Positions 30,893-40,529 of a DNA stretch of 64,000 bases are shown here, one piece after another. The position numbers were made by a program, and so were the translations under genes. How positions within the stretch are numbered: position 1 is the stretch's first letter; each line of letters starts with the position of its first letter. This stretch comes from Hyaloraphidium curvatum (lineage: Eukaryota > Monoblepharomycota > Hyaloraphidiomycetes > Hyaloraphidiales > Hyaloraphidiaceae): assembly GCA_025558095.1 (NCBI GenBank), contig JAIVFI010000038.1, positions 1-64,000 of the forward strand, given 5' to 3'. The notes below the pieces were generated by a model. The model worked only from the letters and a program-made list of their open reading frames with translations, did no database searches and was not told the origin of the DNA.

Positions 30893-33055
30893 ATGGCGGC
30901 GCCGCGACCGCTCCTCCGCGTCCTATTTGTGTCTCTGCGGGCGGCGCCTGGGCCCGCGCGGCCCGCGACGCCGCTGTTCGCCCGCGGTGCGCCGCGCCAC
31001 GCGCGCCGCGGCCTCGCGACGGCGGTGCCGCCGCCGGCGCCCGAGAAGAGCTACGACCTCGTCGTGGTCGGCGCGGGCCCGTCCGGCTTCGCGGCGGCCA
31101 TGCGGGCCGCGGACTTTGGCAAGAAGGTGCTGCTCATCGAGCGAGATAAGGTGGGATCTGCGCGGCGATCCGTTGTCCCTCGAGCTGACGTCGGGGCCGC
31201 TTCTGCCTGCCTTACCCTGCTTTTCTGGCCCTGTCTGTGCTATCGAACCCGGGGATCTGCTGTGGAATCGCCTCAATGCCGCGCCGTACACCCCCTGCAC
31301 GACTCTTGCTCGCCCCTGGACCCTGGCTCCATTCACGGCTCGGTTTCGCCCGCGCTCCAGGTCGGCGGCGCGGGAATCCACTCCGGAGCCCTGTCGTCCA
31401 AGACCCTGTGGTCCATCGCCACGGACGCCGCGCGCCTGCGCTCCCTGACGCAGTCCAACAAGGTCGCCATCGAGATGAACACGGCGATCGGGATGACGGA
31501 GCTCGTGGTGGAAGCGCGGCAGGAGCAGATGATGCGGCAGATCCTGGCCATGCGCGACCGCGGCGTGGACTTTGCCCAGGCGGACGCCAAGCTCCTCTCC
31601 AACACCGAGGTCCTCCTGATCCCCCCGACCCCGACCTCGCACTCGGACCCGGACTACAAAACCCGGTCCTACAAACCGTACTCGGTGCGCACCAAGTACA
31701 TCATCCTCGCCACGGGTTCCCGCCCGCGGGTACCCAAGGACATCCCGGTGGACGAGAACCTGATCGCCACGAGCGACGGGATCCACACCAACTGGACCCG
31801 CTGGCCGCAGAGCGCCGTGATCGTCGGCGCGGGCGTGATCGGCTGCGAGTTTGCCACGGTGCTGGCGCTGACGGGGGTGACCAAGGTCAACCTGATCGCG
31901 AACCGGGAGCGGATCCTGCCGTTCGAGGACGAGGACGTGGCGCGGGTCATCGAGAACAACCTGATCGCAAAGGGCGTGACCATCCACCGCAACGCCAAGC
32001 TGGAGAACATGTGCATCGAGGCCGGGCAGCGCGTCAAATGTTCGTGTTTCGGCGCCGGGGATGCCGTCGGATCCGCTGACCATCATTCCCATCCAGACAC
32101 CCTCTCCTTCCCCGACGGCCACACGGAAGTCCACCGCGTGGCCCGCGCCCTCGTCTCCATCGGCCGCGAGCCCAACATCAAATCCCTCAACCTCGCCGCC
32201 GCCGGCATCGAGCTCAACAAGCGCGGGCACATCCGGTGCGACCGCAACACCCAGACCACGGCGCCCAACGTGTTCGCGGTCGGGGATCTGACCGCCGACA
32301 TTTGCCTCGTCAACGTCGGGGAGGTGGAGGGGAGGCACGCGGTCGAGTCGATCTGGGGGAAGGACGGGAAGGGGGGTGTCGATGCCGGGGAGGAGATCGC
32401 CGAGGACGTCTGCTGTAGGTCGTCCGTTTCGCCGCCCCCGCGAGACGTTGCTGACCCACTTTGCCGGCCCAGACGACAACATCTCGACCATCATGTTCCT
32501 CCAGCCCGAGGTTGCCGGCGTGGGGCTGAACGAGCAGGAGTGCCGGCGGCTGCACATCCCGTACCGGGCTTCCGTCTATTCATGTTGGTCCGCCTGCCGC
32601 CTGCCAAAGGCCCCTGCTGACGCAGCTTCACCCCAGATGAGCTCATCGGCCGCGCCCTCGCCATGAGGGGCGAATCGCGGCAGGGCTTCTTCAAGCTCAT
32701 CGTCACCCCAGACGACGAGATGCGCGTCCTCGGCATGCGCGCCATCGGCGAGCATTCCTCCTCGGCCATCCAGGCCGTCTCGCTCATGATCAAGGAGGGC
32801 ATCTCGGCGCGCAAGCTCGCGGACCTGGTGCACCCGCACCCGTCCATCGTCGAGGGGATCCAGGAGTGCGTGCGGATGCTGATCGGCAACTCGATCATGA
32901 AGCCCGCGTGCCACCCCGGGTTGCTGAGCCTGCGCGAGTGGCATCCGACGCCGCAGCAGGCCAAGGAGGAGGTGGCACCCAAGGAGCCCAAGATCCGCGT
33001 GGAGGCGATCGATTCGACTGTGGGGCAGCCGGACAAGGCGGCCGCGGCGGCGTGA
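30893..33055 (+). CDS. Lipoamide dehydrogenase/soluble transhydrogenase-family flavoprotein
   Basis: Exons 30893-31150, 31361-32039, 32097-32414, 32473-32583 and 32637-33055 close in phase to 594 residues. Residues 1-46 are Arg/Ala-rich without acids, a probable mitochondrial presequence. The FAD loop GAGPSG is at about residue 59, the NAD(P) loop VIVGAGVIGCEFA at about 239, the second FAD motif (NVFAVGDL) near the end of exon 3, and the dimerisation-domain HPHPSIVEG, equivalent to the catalytic His-Glu pair, at about 521. The redox disulfide normally written CxxxxC is replaced by GAGIHSGALSSK with no cysteine. It therefore cannot act as a dithiol reductase and resembles the soluble pyridine nucleotide transhydrogenase (SthA) branch, which transfers hydride between NADPH and NAD+. 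Intron 1 (210 nt) is long. Confidence 0.87.
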
Positions 33056-33301
33056 GGTGCGGTGCCTGCCGGAGCCGGTGCGGCGCGGTCCTGGGGGACC
33101 AAAAAGCGAGCCTATGCTATCGTTGTTGAGCATTGACTCAGTATGTGCTCGTAATAGATCGCTGGATGGGATGCGACTTTTGTGCGACTGACGCGTCGTC
33201 GTCAATGCGGGGCCGGTCTCCCTTGCCGACTCCCCTGTCTTCAGACCTCGAAGATTCCAGCATCGTTGCCAGAGCTTGGTATGCCACAAATAGAGTTTAG
33301 C

Positions 33302-34916
33302 TCAGTAGCACACCGTCTCAGGGGTCAGGTACACCCCGCTGCCCCGCGCGATGCTCCACAGCCCGAACACGACCGTGAGGATCGTCACGGCCAGCGTCCT
33401 CACGGTGCCGTACCCGACCGCGAACCCCCAGAACCGCATCTCGTACGCCTCGGCGCGCACGAGGGAGCCCAGCATCCTGTCGTGCCGGTCCAGCAGCAGC
33501 AGCAAGGGGTGGGAGGGGTGCATGAGGGCCATGCGGCGGAGGGATTCCTGCGCGGAGGTGTAGAGCGCCGTGACGGAGCGGATCTGGGAGTTGCCGGCGG
33601 CGATGCCGGAGAGGTCGAGGAAGCAGAGGATGAGGACGTAGAAGGCCCAGATCAGTGCCCAAACCGGAATGCACAGGCCGCCGATCCGCGTCGGAAGAAA
33701 AGGGCCAAAGCTAAGCGCCAGCGATCGTGTTACGGCGTGCGGGACCCACTATGTTCAGGAGGATGCAGAGGGTAGCCGCGGTGGCAAACAGAGCAAGCGT
33801 AACAATGTCCCCAGTCCAAAGTCCGGGGATCCTTTATTGCCACACCGTCGAAAGAAGCAGATGGAGCCGCACGTAGAGCTCCTCGTCCATTCTCTGCCCG
33901 TTCTCTTTGACCTTCCCCGGCTCGTGAGCGCCAGCGTTGTCCTCGTCCCCGAGTTGTCCGCCAATCCGGCCGAGGAGGCCCCCAAGCGCAAGCGACATGG
34001 CTCTGACGTGCAGCCTCTCCGTCAGGCCCATCACGGGCAAGACGGCGGAGATCCGACCCAGCGAGCCAAGCACGTTGGCGCAAATGACGCTGCAAAGGTA
34101 CAAGGCCGCGAGAAGCACTCCCCACCAAGACGTCCAGAACTGGCGCCCGAAAGTAATGAACGCCGTGTAGACCCGCATGATCAGGGTGGCGTCGCTGAAC
34201 AGGAAGCGGATCCCGTTCTCGGCCGAACGCGACCATGTAGCTCGGCTTGCCACGTTGCCAGCACATGAGGACCTAGGGCATGGGCAGAGAGGGTCTCCTT
34301 CGCGGTGGGCGACGAGTTTGGACGTCTCTGATCCGATGCCAGTTGTGGCGCTGCCCAGCTCCACGTCGCCGCAGTGGTCCCGTTCTCCGCCCGCCACATG
34401 GCAATCCAAATCAACGAGCTGCTTCCACCGGGCTAGAGGGGCCAGGGCGTGGGATCCCAGGTCCGCGTCGGCACGTGGTCCGCTACTGCCCGCCCCGGCC
34501 GACAGGTAGGTCAGCTTCCAGGCGGAGCCAAATACGGCGACGCAGATGAGCACGACGAACACACAGTATGCCGCAAGGCCCCATCCCAGCGCCCGCGCCG
34601 AGAAGCGGCCGTCGTTGAGCACCGCCGGCGCGGCGGCCAGCGGGAGTGCTACGGCGACGTAGCTGCCGTACCGGAGGCCGACGCGGGCATTGAACGGCGC
34701 CAGAAAGAACTGCACGTCGAGCCATCCCGCCAGGTGGGAGCTGAGGGAGCGGATCGCCGTGCGCATGGCGGAGCGCAAGAGCAGCCGCTCGGAACGCGCT
34801 GCGGCCGCTGGGTCCGCCGGCACGCGCAGCGGGCCAGGACCGGGGAACGGAGGGGCGATCGCGGCGGGGAGGATCGCAAGCCATTCGTCGGGCGAGAAGT
34901 CGTCGAGCGGAGCCAT
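33302..34916 (-). CDS. Polytopic membrane protein, splice structure unresolved
   Basis: From ATG 34916 a frame encodes about 130 residues with two hydrophobic helices (VALPLAAAPAVL and AYCVFVVLICVAVFG). Further in the same frame (about 34240-34010) come FLFSDATLIMRVYTAF and LLAALYLCSVICANVLG. Other minus-strand segments supply a helix near 33800 (LALFATAATLCILLN) and a final exon to the stop at 33302 with three helices (IWAFYVLILCFLDLSG, GTVRTLAVTILTVVFGLW). The hydrophilic part around 34480-34270 may contain in-frame introns, e.g. a 54-nt one starting GTAGCG. The joins near 33830 and 33745 are one base out of phase with the obvious splice sites, so a missed exon, an indel or decay is possible. 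No family recognised. Confidence 0.45.
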
Positions 34917-35178
34917 CGTCGTGTGGAGACGTGTGTGTTGAAGGAAGTTCGAGGACTGACAGTTGCCGGGGTTCCAGGGCGTCCTATCGGGCCAAGCGCA
35001 GGGATTGAAGAATCCTCCCGAAAACGTGGCTAATTCGTGTTCGTTTCCCGGCCTAGCGGTATCCTTTCGGCGGGAAGGCGTCTCTCGCGGCGCGTCAGCC
35101 GGGGATGCCTCTCGCGGACACGGACAAGGGCTTGCCCGCCGGATCCAATCCTGCCTTTCGCCGATAAGGCTGAGCGCG

Positions 35179-35787
35179 ATGGGCGAGCTCGAAGTGCTCC
35201 CGGCGCGGCGAGGCCGGGCGGTGCGGCTCCGGGCCGGCCAGGCGCTCCGCGTCGTCAACACGCACGGGAGCCAGGTCGTCGACACCTTCGCCTTCAACGC
35301 GGACGACACGAGCGAGTTCATGTCGATGGAGCACCTCCGCGCCTCGCTGGCCGCGATATTCCCCGGCAAGGGCGATGCGCTCGTGACGAACCGTCGCCGG
35401 CCGATCCTCCGTCTCGAGGAGGACACGTCCCCCGGACGGCACGACACGCTGATCGCCGCGTGCGACGTACACCGCTACGCCCTCCTCGGGTGCAAGGACT
35501 ACCACGACAACTGCACCGACAACCTGCGGGCCGCGATGGACTCGCTGGGCCTGTCCTGCCCCGAGGTCCCGGCGCCGCTGAACCTGTTCATGAACATCCC
35601 CGTGGGGCCGGACGGGCGGATCGAGTGGGGCACGCCGCTGAGCCGGCCTGGGGATTACGTGGTGCTGCGGGCGGCGATGGACTGCGTGGTGGCCTTGTCG
35701 GCGTGCCCGCAGGACATGATTCCCGTAAACGGTGCCAACTGCACGCCCACGGAGGCGCACTACGAGATTCTGGATGGATCCGCGTGA
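35179..35787 (+). CDS. DUF1989 (urea carboxylase-associated) family protein
   Basis: Intronless, 202 residues. Conserved DUF1989 blocks are visible: VNTHGSQVVDTFAFN near the start, the FMSMEHLRAS segment, LIAACD, the cysteine-rich YHDNCTDNL, and PLNLFMNIPV followed by LSRPGDYVVLRA and an Asn-Cys pair near the end. The two conserved Cys and one His are thought to bind a metal. In bacteria such proteins travel with urea or guanidine carboxylase genes, where pa pairs of them act as carboxyguanidine deiminase. Here it stands alone, with no carboxylase, allophanate hydrolase or second DUF1989 gene in view. A role in degrading a guanidine- or urea-type compound is an inference. Confidence 0.85.
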   Translation: MGELEVLPARRGRAVRLRAGQALRVVNTHGSQVVDTFAFNADDTSEFMSMEHLRASLAAIFPGKGDALVTNRRRPILRLEEDTSPGRHDTLIAACDVHRYALLGCKDYHDNCTDNLRAAMDSLGLSCPEVPAPLNLFMNIPVGPDGRIEWGTPLSRPGDYVVLRAAMDCVVALSACPQDMIPVNGANCTPTEAHYEILDGSA

Positions 35788-35846
35788 TTGCGGGCCCCGC
35801 ATAAGGATCTCTTCATTGTTGGTGTTCACGGGATGGCATAACTATG

Positions 35847-36107
35847 TCAGGGGCTTCCAATGGAGTCGTCGTCCGACTCCTCCTCCTCGTCATCGTCCGA
35901 CTCCTCCTCCTCGTCGTCGTCCGACTCCTCCTCGACCACCTGCGCCAATTCCTCCAGCCTCCTTCGCCCCTCGACCCCACCCCAGTTCATGTCCACGAGC
36001 GTGATGTGTGCTTTCGATCGTGCCCAGCCCCGCAACTCCGCCGCTCTGGCCCGTCTGGCAAGGTCCCCATGAGACGGTTCACCATACTGGTTCGTGCGGA
36101 TGTGCAA
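35847..36107 (-). CDS. Acidic-tailed ORF, probable 3' exon of an unknown gene
   Basis: The minus-strand frame carries a mixed helical segment (LARRARAAELRGWARSKAHI, then VDMNWGG) and ends in a tract of Glu/Ser/Asp produced by three 24-bp repeats (about 35868-35940). There is no ATG at its open start (a TTG lies at 36107), so it is probably the last exon of a gene whose 5' part was not found, or a chance frame over an acidic triplet repeat. Confidence 0.3.
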   Translation of the reverse strand: MHIRTNQYGEPSHGDLARRARAAELRGWARSKAHITLVDMNWGGVEGRRRLEELAQVVEEESDDDEEEESDDDEEEESDDDSIGSP

Positions 36108-36872
36108 CTCCGACTCGCACCCCGCCCGCCCGGAGGCTCCAGCGTTGGCGCGTCGGAGGTGCTGGCGGACGTGCCGGCGAGCATCGACGCCAGCATGGGC
36201 AGGGTCGTCAGGATCACGGGGACCGTCGCGTCCGCGTCCGTGACGGGGTGCTGCGGCCCCTGGGCCATGCTCCGTTCCCGCACCCGAAGCAGGTCAACGT
36301 GATGATCGGGGAGGCGTGGAACGCCGCCGGGCTCGCGGCCAAGCGCGGGGGTCGCGGACGCCACGGGACTCAGGGGGGGGAATACCGCGCGCTGGGCAAC
36401 GTGGGGGAGTTCGTCAACATCGACGTGCTGCAGGGGGAGCTGGTGTTTGTGTGAGGCGCGAGAGGCGGAGATCGGACCTTGGAGCCTTGGGAGCTGGCAG
36501 AATCGTGGTCTAAGTGTTGCGCTTCATCTACGTGGTGTACCCTCTTCATTGTTGACTAGTATGTTCTTCGCGATCGTGCGGGTGGTGCGAATGCTCCTTG
36601 TGGATCGCGAGGCGAGGCCGTCCGGAACCCCTGCGCCCCGAAGTCCCATCCTTGCTGCTAATCCAGCTCAAAAAAGAAGTCCTCGGAACTTCCCGGATAC
36701 CGTTGATAGCTCAAAAGGTTGGGATCTCGAAGGTAGTTCGATGTGTCGCAGCCCGGTGGGCGCCGAGCCGATCGCCAAGTCATCGCGCTTGCGCTCCTCT
36801 CCCCACGGGGAAGCGGCCCCCGCACCGCACAATTGGCCCAGGTTGCGGCACCAGCACTCAGCCACGGTCGAG

Positions 36873-37496
36873 ATGAAGAGGATCGCAGCGGCGCAGGGGG
36901 CTTCGCCGAGCCGCACGCCCCGCGGTGCCGGCGCCTCGGACCCCTTCGGGTTCCGCGAAGCCGACGCGGCTCCGGTCCCGGGCAGCAAGCGCCCCGCTCT
37001 GCCGCTCGTCGTCCCCGCGCCCCCGGCGAAACGCCGCGCGCTTCCCACGCCTCCCGAATCGGTTGCTCCCGGCTCCACCGACCACGAAACGGAAACCGCA
37101 CCCAAATCTCCTTCCCCTTCTGACGACCCGGGCCCCTTCGAGCGCGCTATCTCCTCGCTGCTCCCCCTCGCCCGCACCCGCAACCATTCGCGCCTCCGCC
37201 TCGCCTCGGACGTCCTCCTCCTGCGCTCGCAGCTCGCGGACAGGGACGCGGCGATCGCGGCGCTCGAATCCGGCGCGGCGGACTTGCGCAGGAGGCAGGA
37301 GGCGCGCGAGGCGGCGTTCGCGGGGCTGCGGGGCACTGCGGAGGGGCTGAGGAGGACGGTGGGGGAGCTGAAGGAGGCAGAGGGGTTCGGGAGGAAGCTG
37401 GCGCGGATGGCGGGGCCGGGGATCGCGAGTGGCGGGGGGGCAGGAGGTGCGCGCGCGGGGGGGCTTGGGGCCGGCGGAGGCACGGATGGGTCGTAG
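36873..37496 (+). CDS. Unknown protein with coiled-coil module shared with the 45-kb ankyrin protein
   Basis: ATG 36873 opens a 207-residue frame without introns. The first half is Pro/Ala/Arg-rich and probably disordered. From about residue 65 it carries the sequence AKRRALPTPP, then FERAISSLLPLARTR, then an Arg/Leu/Glu/Asp heptad coil containing LADRDAAIAALE and FAGLRGTAEGLRR. The same order with matching spacing (AKRPALPTPP, LEQAITSLLPLARTR, LRDRDARIAQLE, FAELRGRAEGVKR) ends the ankyrin protein at 45339-46994. The two genes are therefore related over this module, although one has lost or never had ankyrin repeats. The ending is Gly/Ala-rich. Function unknown; a protein-protein interaction coil is likely. 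Confidence 0.65.
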   Translation: MKRIAAAQGASPSRTPRGAGASDPFGFREADAAPVPGSKRPALPLVVPAPPAKRRALPTPPESVAPGSTDHETETAPKSPSPSDDPGPFERAISSLLPLARTRNHSRLRLASDVLLLRSQLADRDAAIAALESGAADLRRRQEAREAAFAGLRGTAEGLRRTVGELKEAEGFGRKLARMAGPGIASGGGAGGARAGGLGAGGGTDGS

Positions 37497-37756
37497 GGTT
37501 CTTTTGCGGCGGATACTGGTGGCAGGCGGTCACCTGTGCGTTCGTTTTCTTTTCGGATTCAGGGCTCTGCGTCAAGATACGACGCTGGAGTCCCAGTCCG
37601 AATTGGTACCGACGTCGGCTCTTGCGGCACGCCCCGACCACCCTATGCGCAATGCGCATGCATTCCAACAAACATGACAAAGAGAAAACACGGAAACCCC
37701 CTGGTATCGCAACGAACCGCACCCCTGTCCTCGTCGTCCCGTCACGTGCCCCGCCT

Positions 37757-38608
37757 TCACCCTGCGTCCGTCCTGCCCCCCTCCCCCTCCCTCGCATCCC
37801 CCACCAGCGCCTCCGCCTTTCCCCACAGCGCGTCCTGGAACCCCCGCAACCCCCCCACGGCGCGCTGCACGAGGGTGAGGGACGACGTCCGCCGGCGGGG
37901 CTTCCTGTCGCCCTGCCCTTGGGCCTGCGACGGGGGTGGGGCGTCGCCGGGCAGCGGCGGTTCCGGTCGTCCGGGTGAGCCTGAAAGGGTGACCCCGGAC
38001 GCCGAGTCCTCGGGCACCGTCATCCCCAGGTCCGCGAAGAACTCGGGCCTTGCGGCGCCGCGGTCGTACTCGTCCGCGGACCAGGTCCACGCCTCCGTCA
38101 CGGAGGACGAGAAGCTCACGCTCGACGCGGCGGAGCGGAGGGAGGTGAGGGAGGAGCCCGGGGTCCGGAGGATGGGGCGGGGCGGGTGTGCCGCGGCGTT
38201 CCGGTGGGTGCGTTTCGGCGACGGCGATCGGGCGGGGCGTTCGCCGACGAGGCAGGAATAGCACGTGCCGTCGACGCCTCCCCCGTGCTCGCATGTCTCC
38301 GGGGGTGCGGGCCTGCCGGGCTCCGAGGGGGCGGCGGGCGACGGCGGGAACGGGGACGCCGGCCTGGCAGGCCCGAACACGGGCGGCGTGTGCCCGGCGG
38401 GCGCCCACAGCGGGTGCGCGTGCGCGAGCCATGGCGGCAGCGGGGCCTGCTGGCGCGGCGCGAAGTAGTCGCCGGCCTCGATCGGCAGCGGCGGCGTCGG
38501 CAGCGGGCTCGGCGACGGCGTCGGCGGGAGGAAGAACGGCGGCGGCAGCGGGAGCACCGGCAGGCGGGGCGCGGGGCGGCGGCGCTCGCCGGGCGCGGCT
38601 CCCGCCAT
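37757..38608 (-). CDS. Pro-rich protein with CxHG..CYSCL and VxF..EYDRG motifs
   Basis: ATG 38608 gives 283 residues; the frame is open further upstream, so the start may lie higher. The N-terminal half is Pro-rich and disordered. Mid-protein has CEHGGGVDGTCYSCLVGE, four Cys/His in metal-knuckle-like spacing, followed by PPRPILR and SVSFSSSVTEAWTWSADEYDRG. The VxF followed by EYDR pattern resembles short linear motifs of fungal phosphatase-1-binding proteins. The C-terminus has a basic helix (RRRTSSLTLVQRAVGGLRGF). The divergently oriented gene at 39.3-40.5 kb carries the same motifs in the same order, so the two are paralogues. No known domain. Confidence 0.6.
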   Translation of the reverse strand: MAGAAPGERRRPAPRLPVLPLPPPFFLPPTPSPSPLPTPPLPIEAGDYFAPRQQAPLPPWLAHAHPLWAPAGHTPPVFGPARPASPFPPSPAAPSEPGRPAPPETCEHGGGVDGTCYSCLVGERPARSPSPKRTHRNAAAHPPRPILRTPGSSLTSLRSAASSVSFSSSVTEAWTWSADEYDRGAARPEFFADLGMTVPEDSASGVTLSGSPGRPEPPLPGDAPPPSQAQGQGDRKPRRRTSSLTLVQRAVGGLRGFQDALWGKAEALVGDAREGEGGRTDAG

Positions 38609-39269
38609 CTCTGCTCGGGCCTGCTGGGGCCTCTGCGTTCGTCCGCCCGTCTTGGGGCGGAGCGGTCCGTCGCCGGGGTCTGGGCCGGGGCCCGAAAACG
38701 GCGGCCTGCTCGGTGCTGGCTCACCGGGCACCTATGTCCCGTCGCGGGCTCGGGATGACCTCCTCGGCACCCTGAGCAAATTGACCGAGGTCTTTCCGGG
38801 TGCGCTGGGTCGGATACGCCCCCCGACAGCGTCCCAAACCGTCCCCGCCGCCCGGGCCCTAGAAATACCCAAGATCCAAGCCACACCCAAGCCCCGGGGG
38901 GAATTCCGATCCCCCACAACGCCACGCGCACAGCTTCCTTGGAGCTTGCTGAGCGCGAGTTTTCGCACCCCTCGGGCCGCGGCCCTCGCCACGCCTCGGG
39001 GCGCGAGTCCGCCGCATTGGCATCCCATCGCCCCAGCCGCCGACGGGGTCCCTCCTTCGGCCCATGGGCGCTCGTGCGCGCGGGCAATCGGCACAAAGGG
39101 ACATGCAGAAATGATGCACAGGACGGCTCGCGTGTCGCAGGACGGGCCGCTGTCGATCAGGACGGGCAGCCAAGGGTTGTGGCAAAGCCGACTGGTGGCC
39201 GTCCCGCTTAACCCCGGCGCCGGGCCGATTTCCCGGTCCCGATCCCGTCGGTCCGTATTTCACAACCCC
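38609..39269. other. Region between divergent paralogues
   Basis: 661 bp separating the two CYSCL-motif genes. It is partly open in both outward frames, so the N-termini of both genes may extend into it. Contains the shared promoter area; nothing else recognised. Confidence 0.35.
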
Positions 39270-40529
39270 ATGGTCGAGCTGGTGCGGCCGACTCCCCTCC
39301 CGGCCGTCCAGCTAGGGCACAGCGGCACCCGATCTCGCCGATTGCCGCCGGCCGCCACGCGGGCCCGACGCAACGCCGCAGGAACCGCCGGCCACCTTGT
39401 CGGCCGCCTCCGTACAGGGGATGGGTGCGGCCGCATCGCATCTCTGCACAGTGTGGATCGGATGCGGCAGGAGGCTGGGATCCAAGTTCGGAGCGAGGGA
39501 TCGAGGCAGAGGCAGGTGTGGCAAAGCGAACCTCGACTCTCCCCCGCGCGGCGCCGCCAAGCTCCAGTTGTTGCTTCCACGCACCCTCCCGCAACGATCC
39601 CAGCACTCCTTACTCATCCCAGGCATCTCGGACCGCGGCTTCCGCGCGGCGCAAGCCGAAAACCCCGCGTCGCAGGGCCCCGACGGCGGGCGGCTCGCCG
39701 GGCGGCCGGGCGGCTCCCGGACAAACCCCCCGCCTGCCCCGCCCCGCAGCCGGACGCGCCGTCATCGCCCTCCCCTGCGCTCCCCGTGCGACCGCAGGAC
39801 ACGCCCGCACCCGATCTCCGCGCGCCGAGGATCGTCGGCGCAACGCCGGCGGCCGCCCGTACGGAGTCGGCGCGGGGTCCCGCGCCGCCGGCCAGGGACG
39901 CCGTGGAGCGCCCCGTGCCCCGGCGGTTCTCCTCGCTCCCCCGGGCGCAGAAGGGGGAGGGAATGCTCTCCGCGGCGCTGCGCAAGGGGGCGCACGGGCC
40001 TGCTGCGGCACCGTCGCCCGTCTGCACCGCGACCGGCCCCCCCCCGCCGCACCCAGCGGAATGCCCCCACGGCGCCGGCGACGGCGCGTGCTACTCCTGT
40101 CTCTTCATGCTTCCCTCGCCTTCCCCCTCCTCGGAGGGGAGCAGCGGCTCCCTGGCGACGCTGGCCGAGGGAATGACGTCGCTGTGCCTCTCGGACGCCA
40201 CGGCGGTCCCTCCCGGGGCGAAGAGGAAGGTCGAGTTCTGCCGTTGGGTGGTTGTCGGGTGGACGCACGGCAGGGGGGACTACGATCGCGGGGGCGGGTT
40301 GCGAGCGTGGGGAGCCGAGGCGCCGGACCTTGCATCGCCGGCGCGGACATCGGATCGGGGGCCTCCGCCTCCCGCGGGAAAGGAACGGACGTTCGAGGAG
40401 AGGGATCGCAGCCGGTGGCGAGGAGCCCCGCCGGCTCTGGACCTGGGGCGGACTTTCGGGGGTGTGAGGGGCTGGCCGGACTCGGCGCGGGAGGCGGCGG
40501 CTGCGCTGGCGGCGCTCGAGGGGCGGTAG
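39270..40529 (+). CDS. Paralogue with CxHG..CYSCL and VxF..DYDRG motifs
   Basis: The open frame ends at 40529; ATG 39270 is one possible start, but the frame is open from 38652 and an internal start such as ATG 39963 is also possible. The supported part lies after base 39950: CPHGAGDGACYSCLFM, then SLATLAEGMTSLCLSD, then KRKVEFCRWVVVGWTHGRGDYDRGG, matching the neighbour at 37757-38608 motif by motif. The C-terminus (FGGVRGWPDSAREAAAALAALEG) is an amphipathic helix like that of the paralogue. The long N-terminal part is Pro/Arg/Ala-rich with no domain. The pair looks like an inverted duplication that has diverged strongly outside the motifs. Confidence 0.5.
   Translation: MVELVRPTPLPAVQLGHSGTRSRRLPPAATRARRNAAGTAGHLVGRLRTGDGCGRIASLHSVDRMRQEAGIQVRSEGSRQRQVWQSEPRLSPARRRQAPVVASTHPPATIPALLTHPRHLGPRLPRGASRKPRVAGPRRRAARRAAGRLPDKPPACPAPQPDAPSSPSPALPVRPQDTPAPDLRAPRIVGATPAAARTESARGPAPPARDAVERPVPRRFSSLPRAQKGEGMLSAALRKGAHGPAAAPSPVCTATGPPPPHPAECPHGAGDGACYSCLFMLPSPSPSSEGSSGSLATLAEGMTSLCLSDATAVPPGAKRKVEFCRWVVVGWTHGRGDYDRGGGLRAWGAEAPDLASPARTSDRGPPPPAGKERTFEERDRSRWRGAPPALDLGRTFGGVRGWPDSAREAAAALAALEGR

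Noticed and set aside
36008-36454. Plus-strand ORF between the DUF1989 and coiled-coil genes
   Set aside because: Only its last 50 residues look protein-like; no domain or splice support, and it overlaps an equally weak minus-strand frame.
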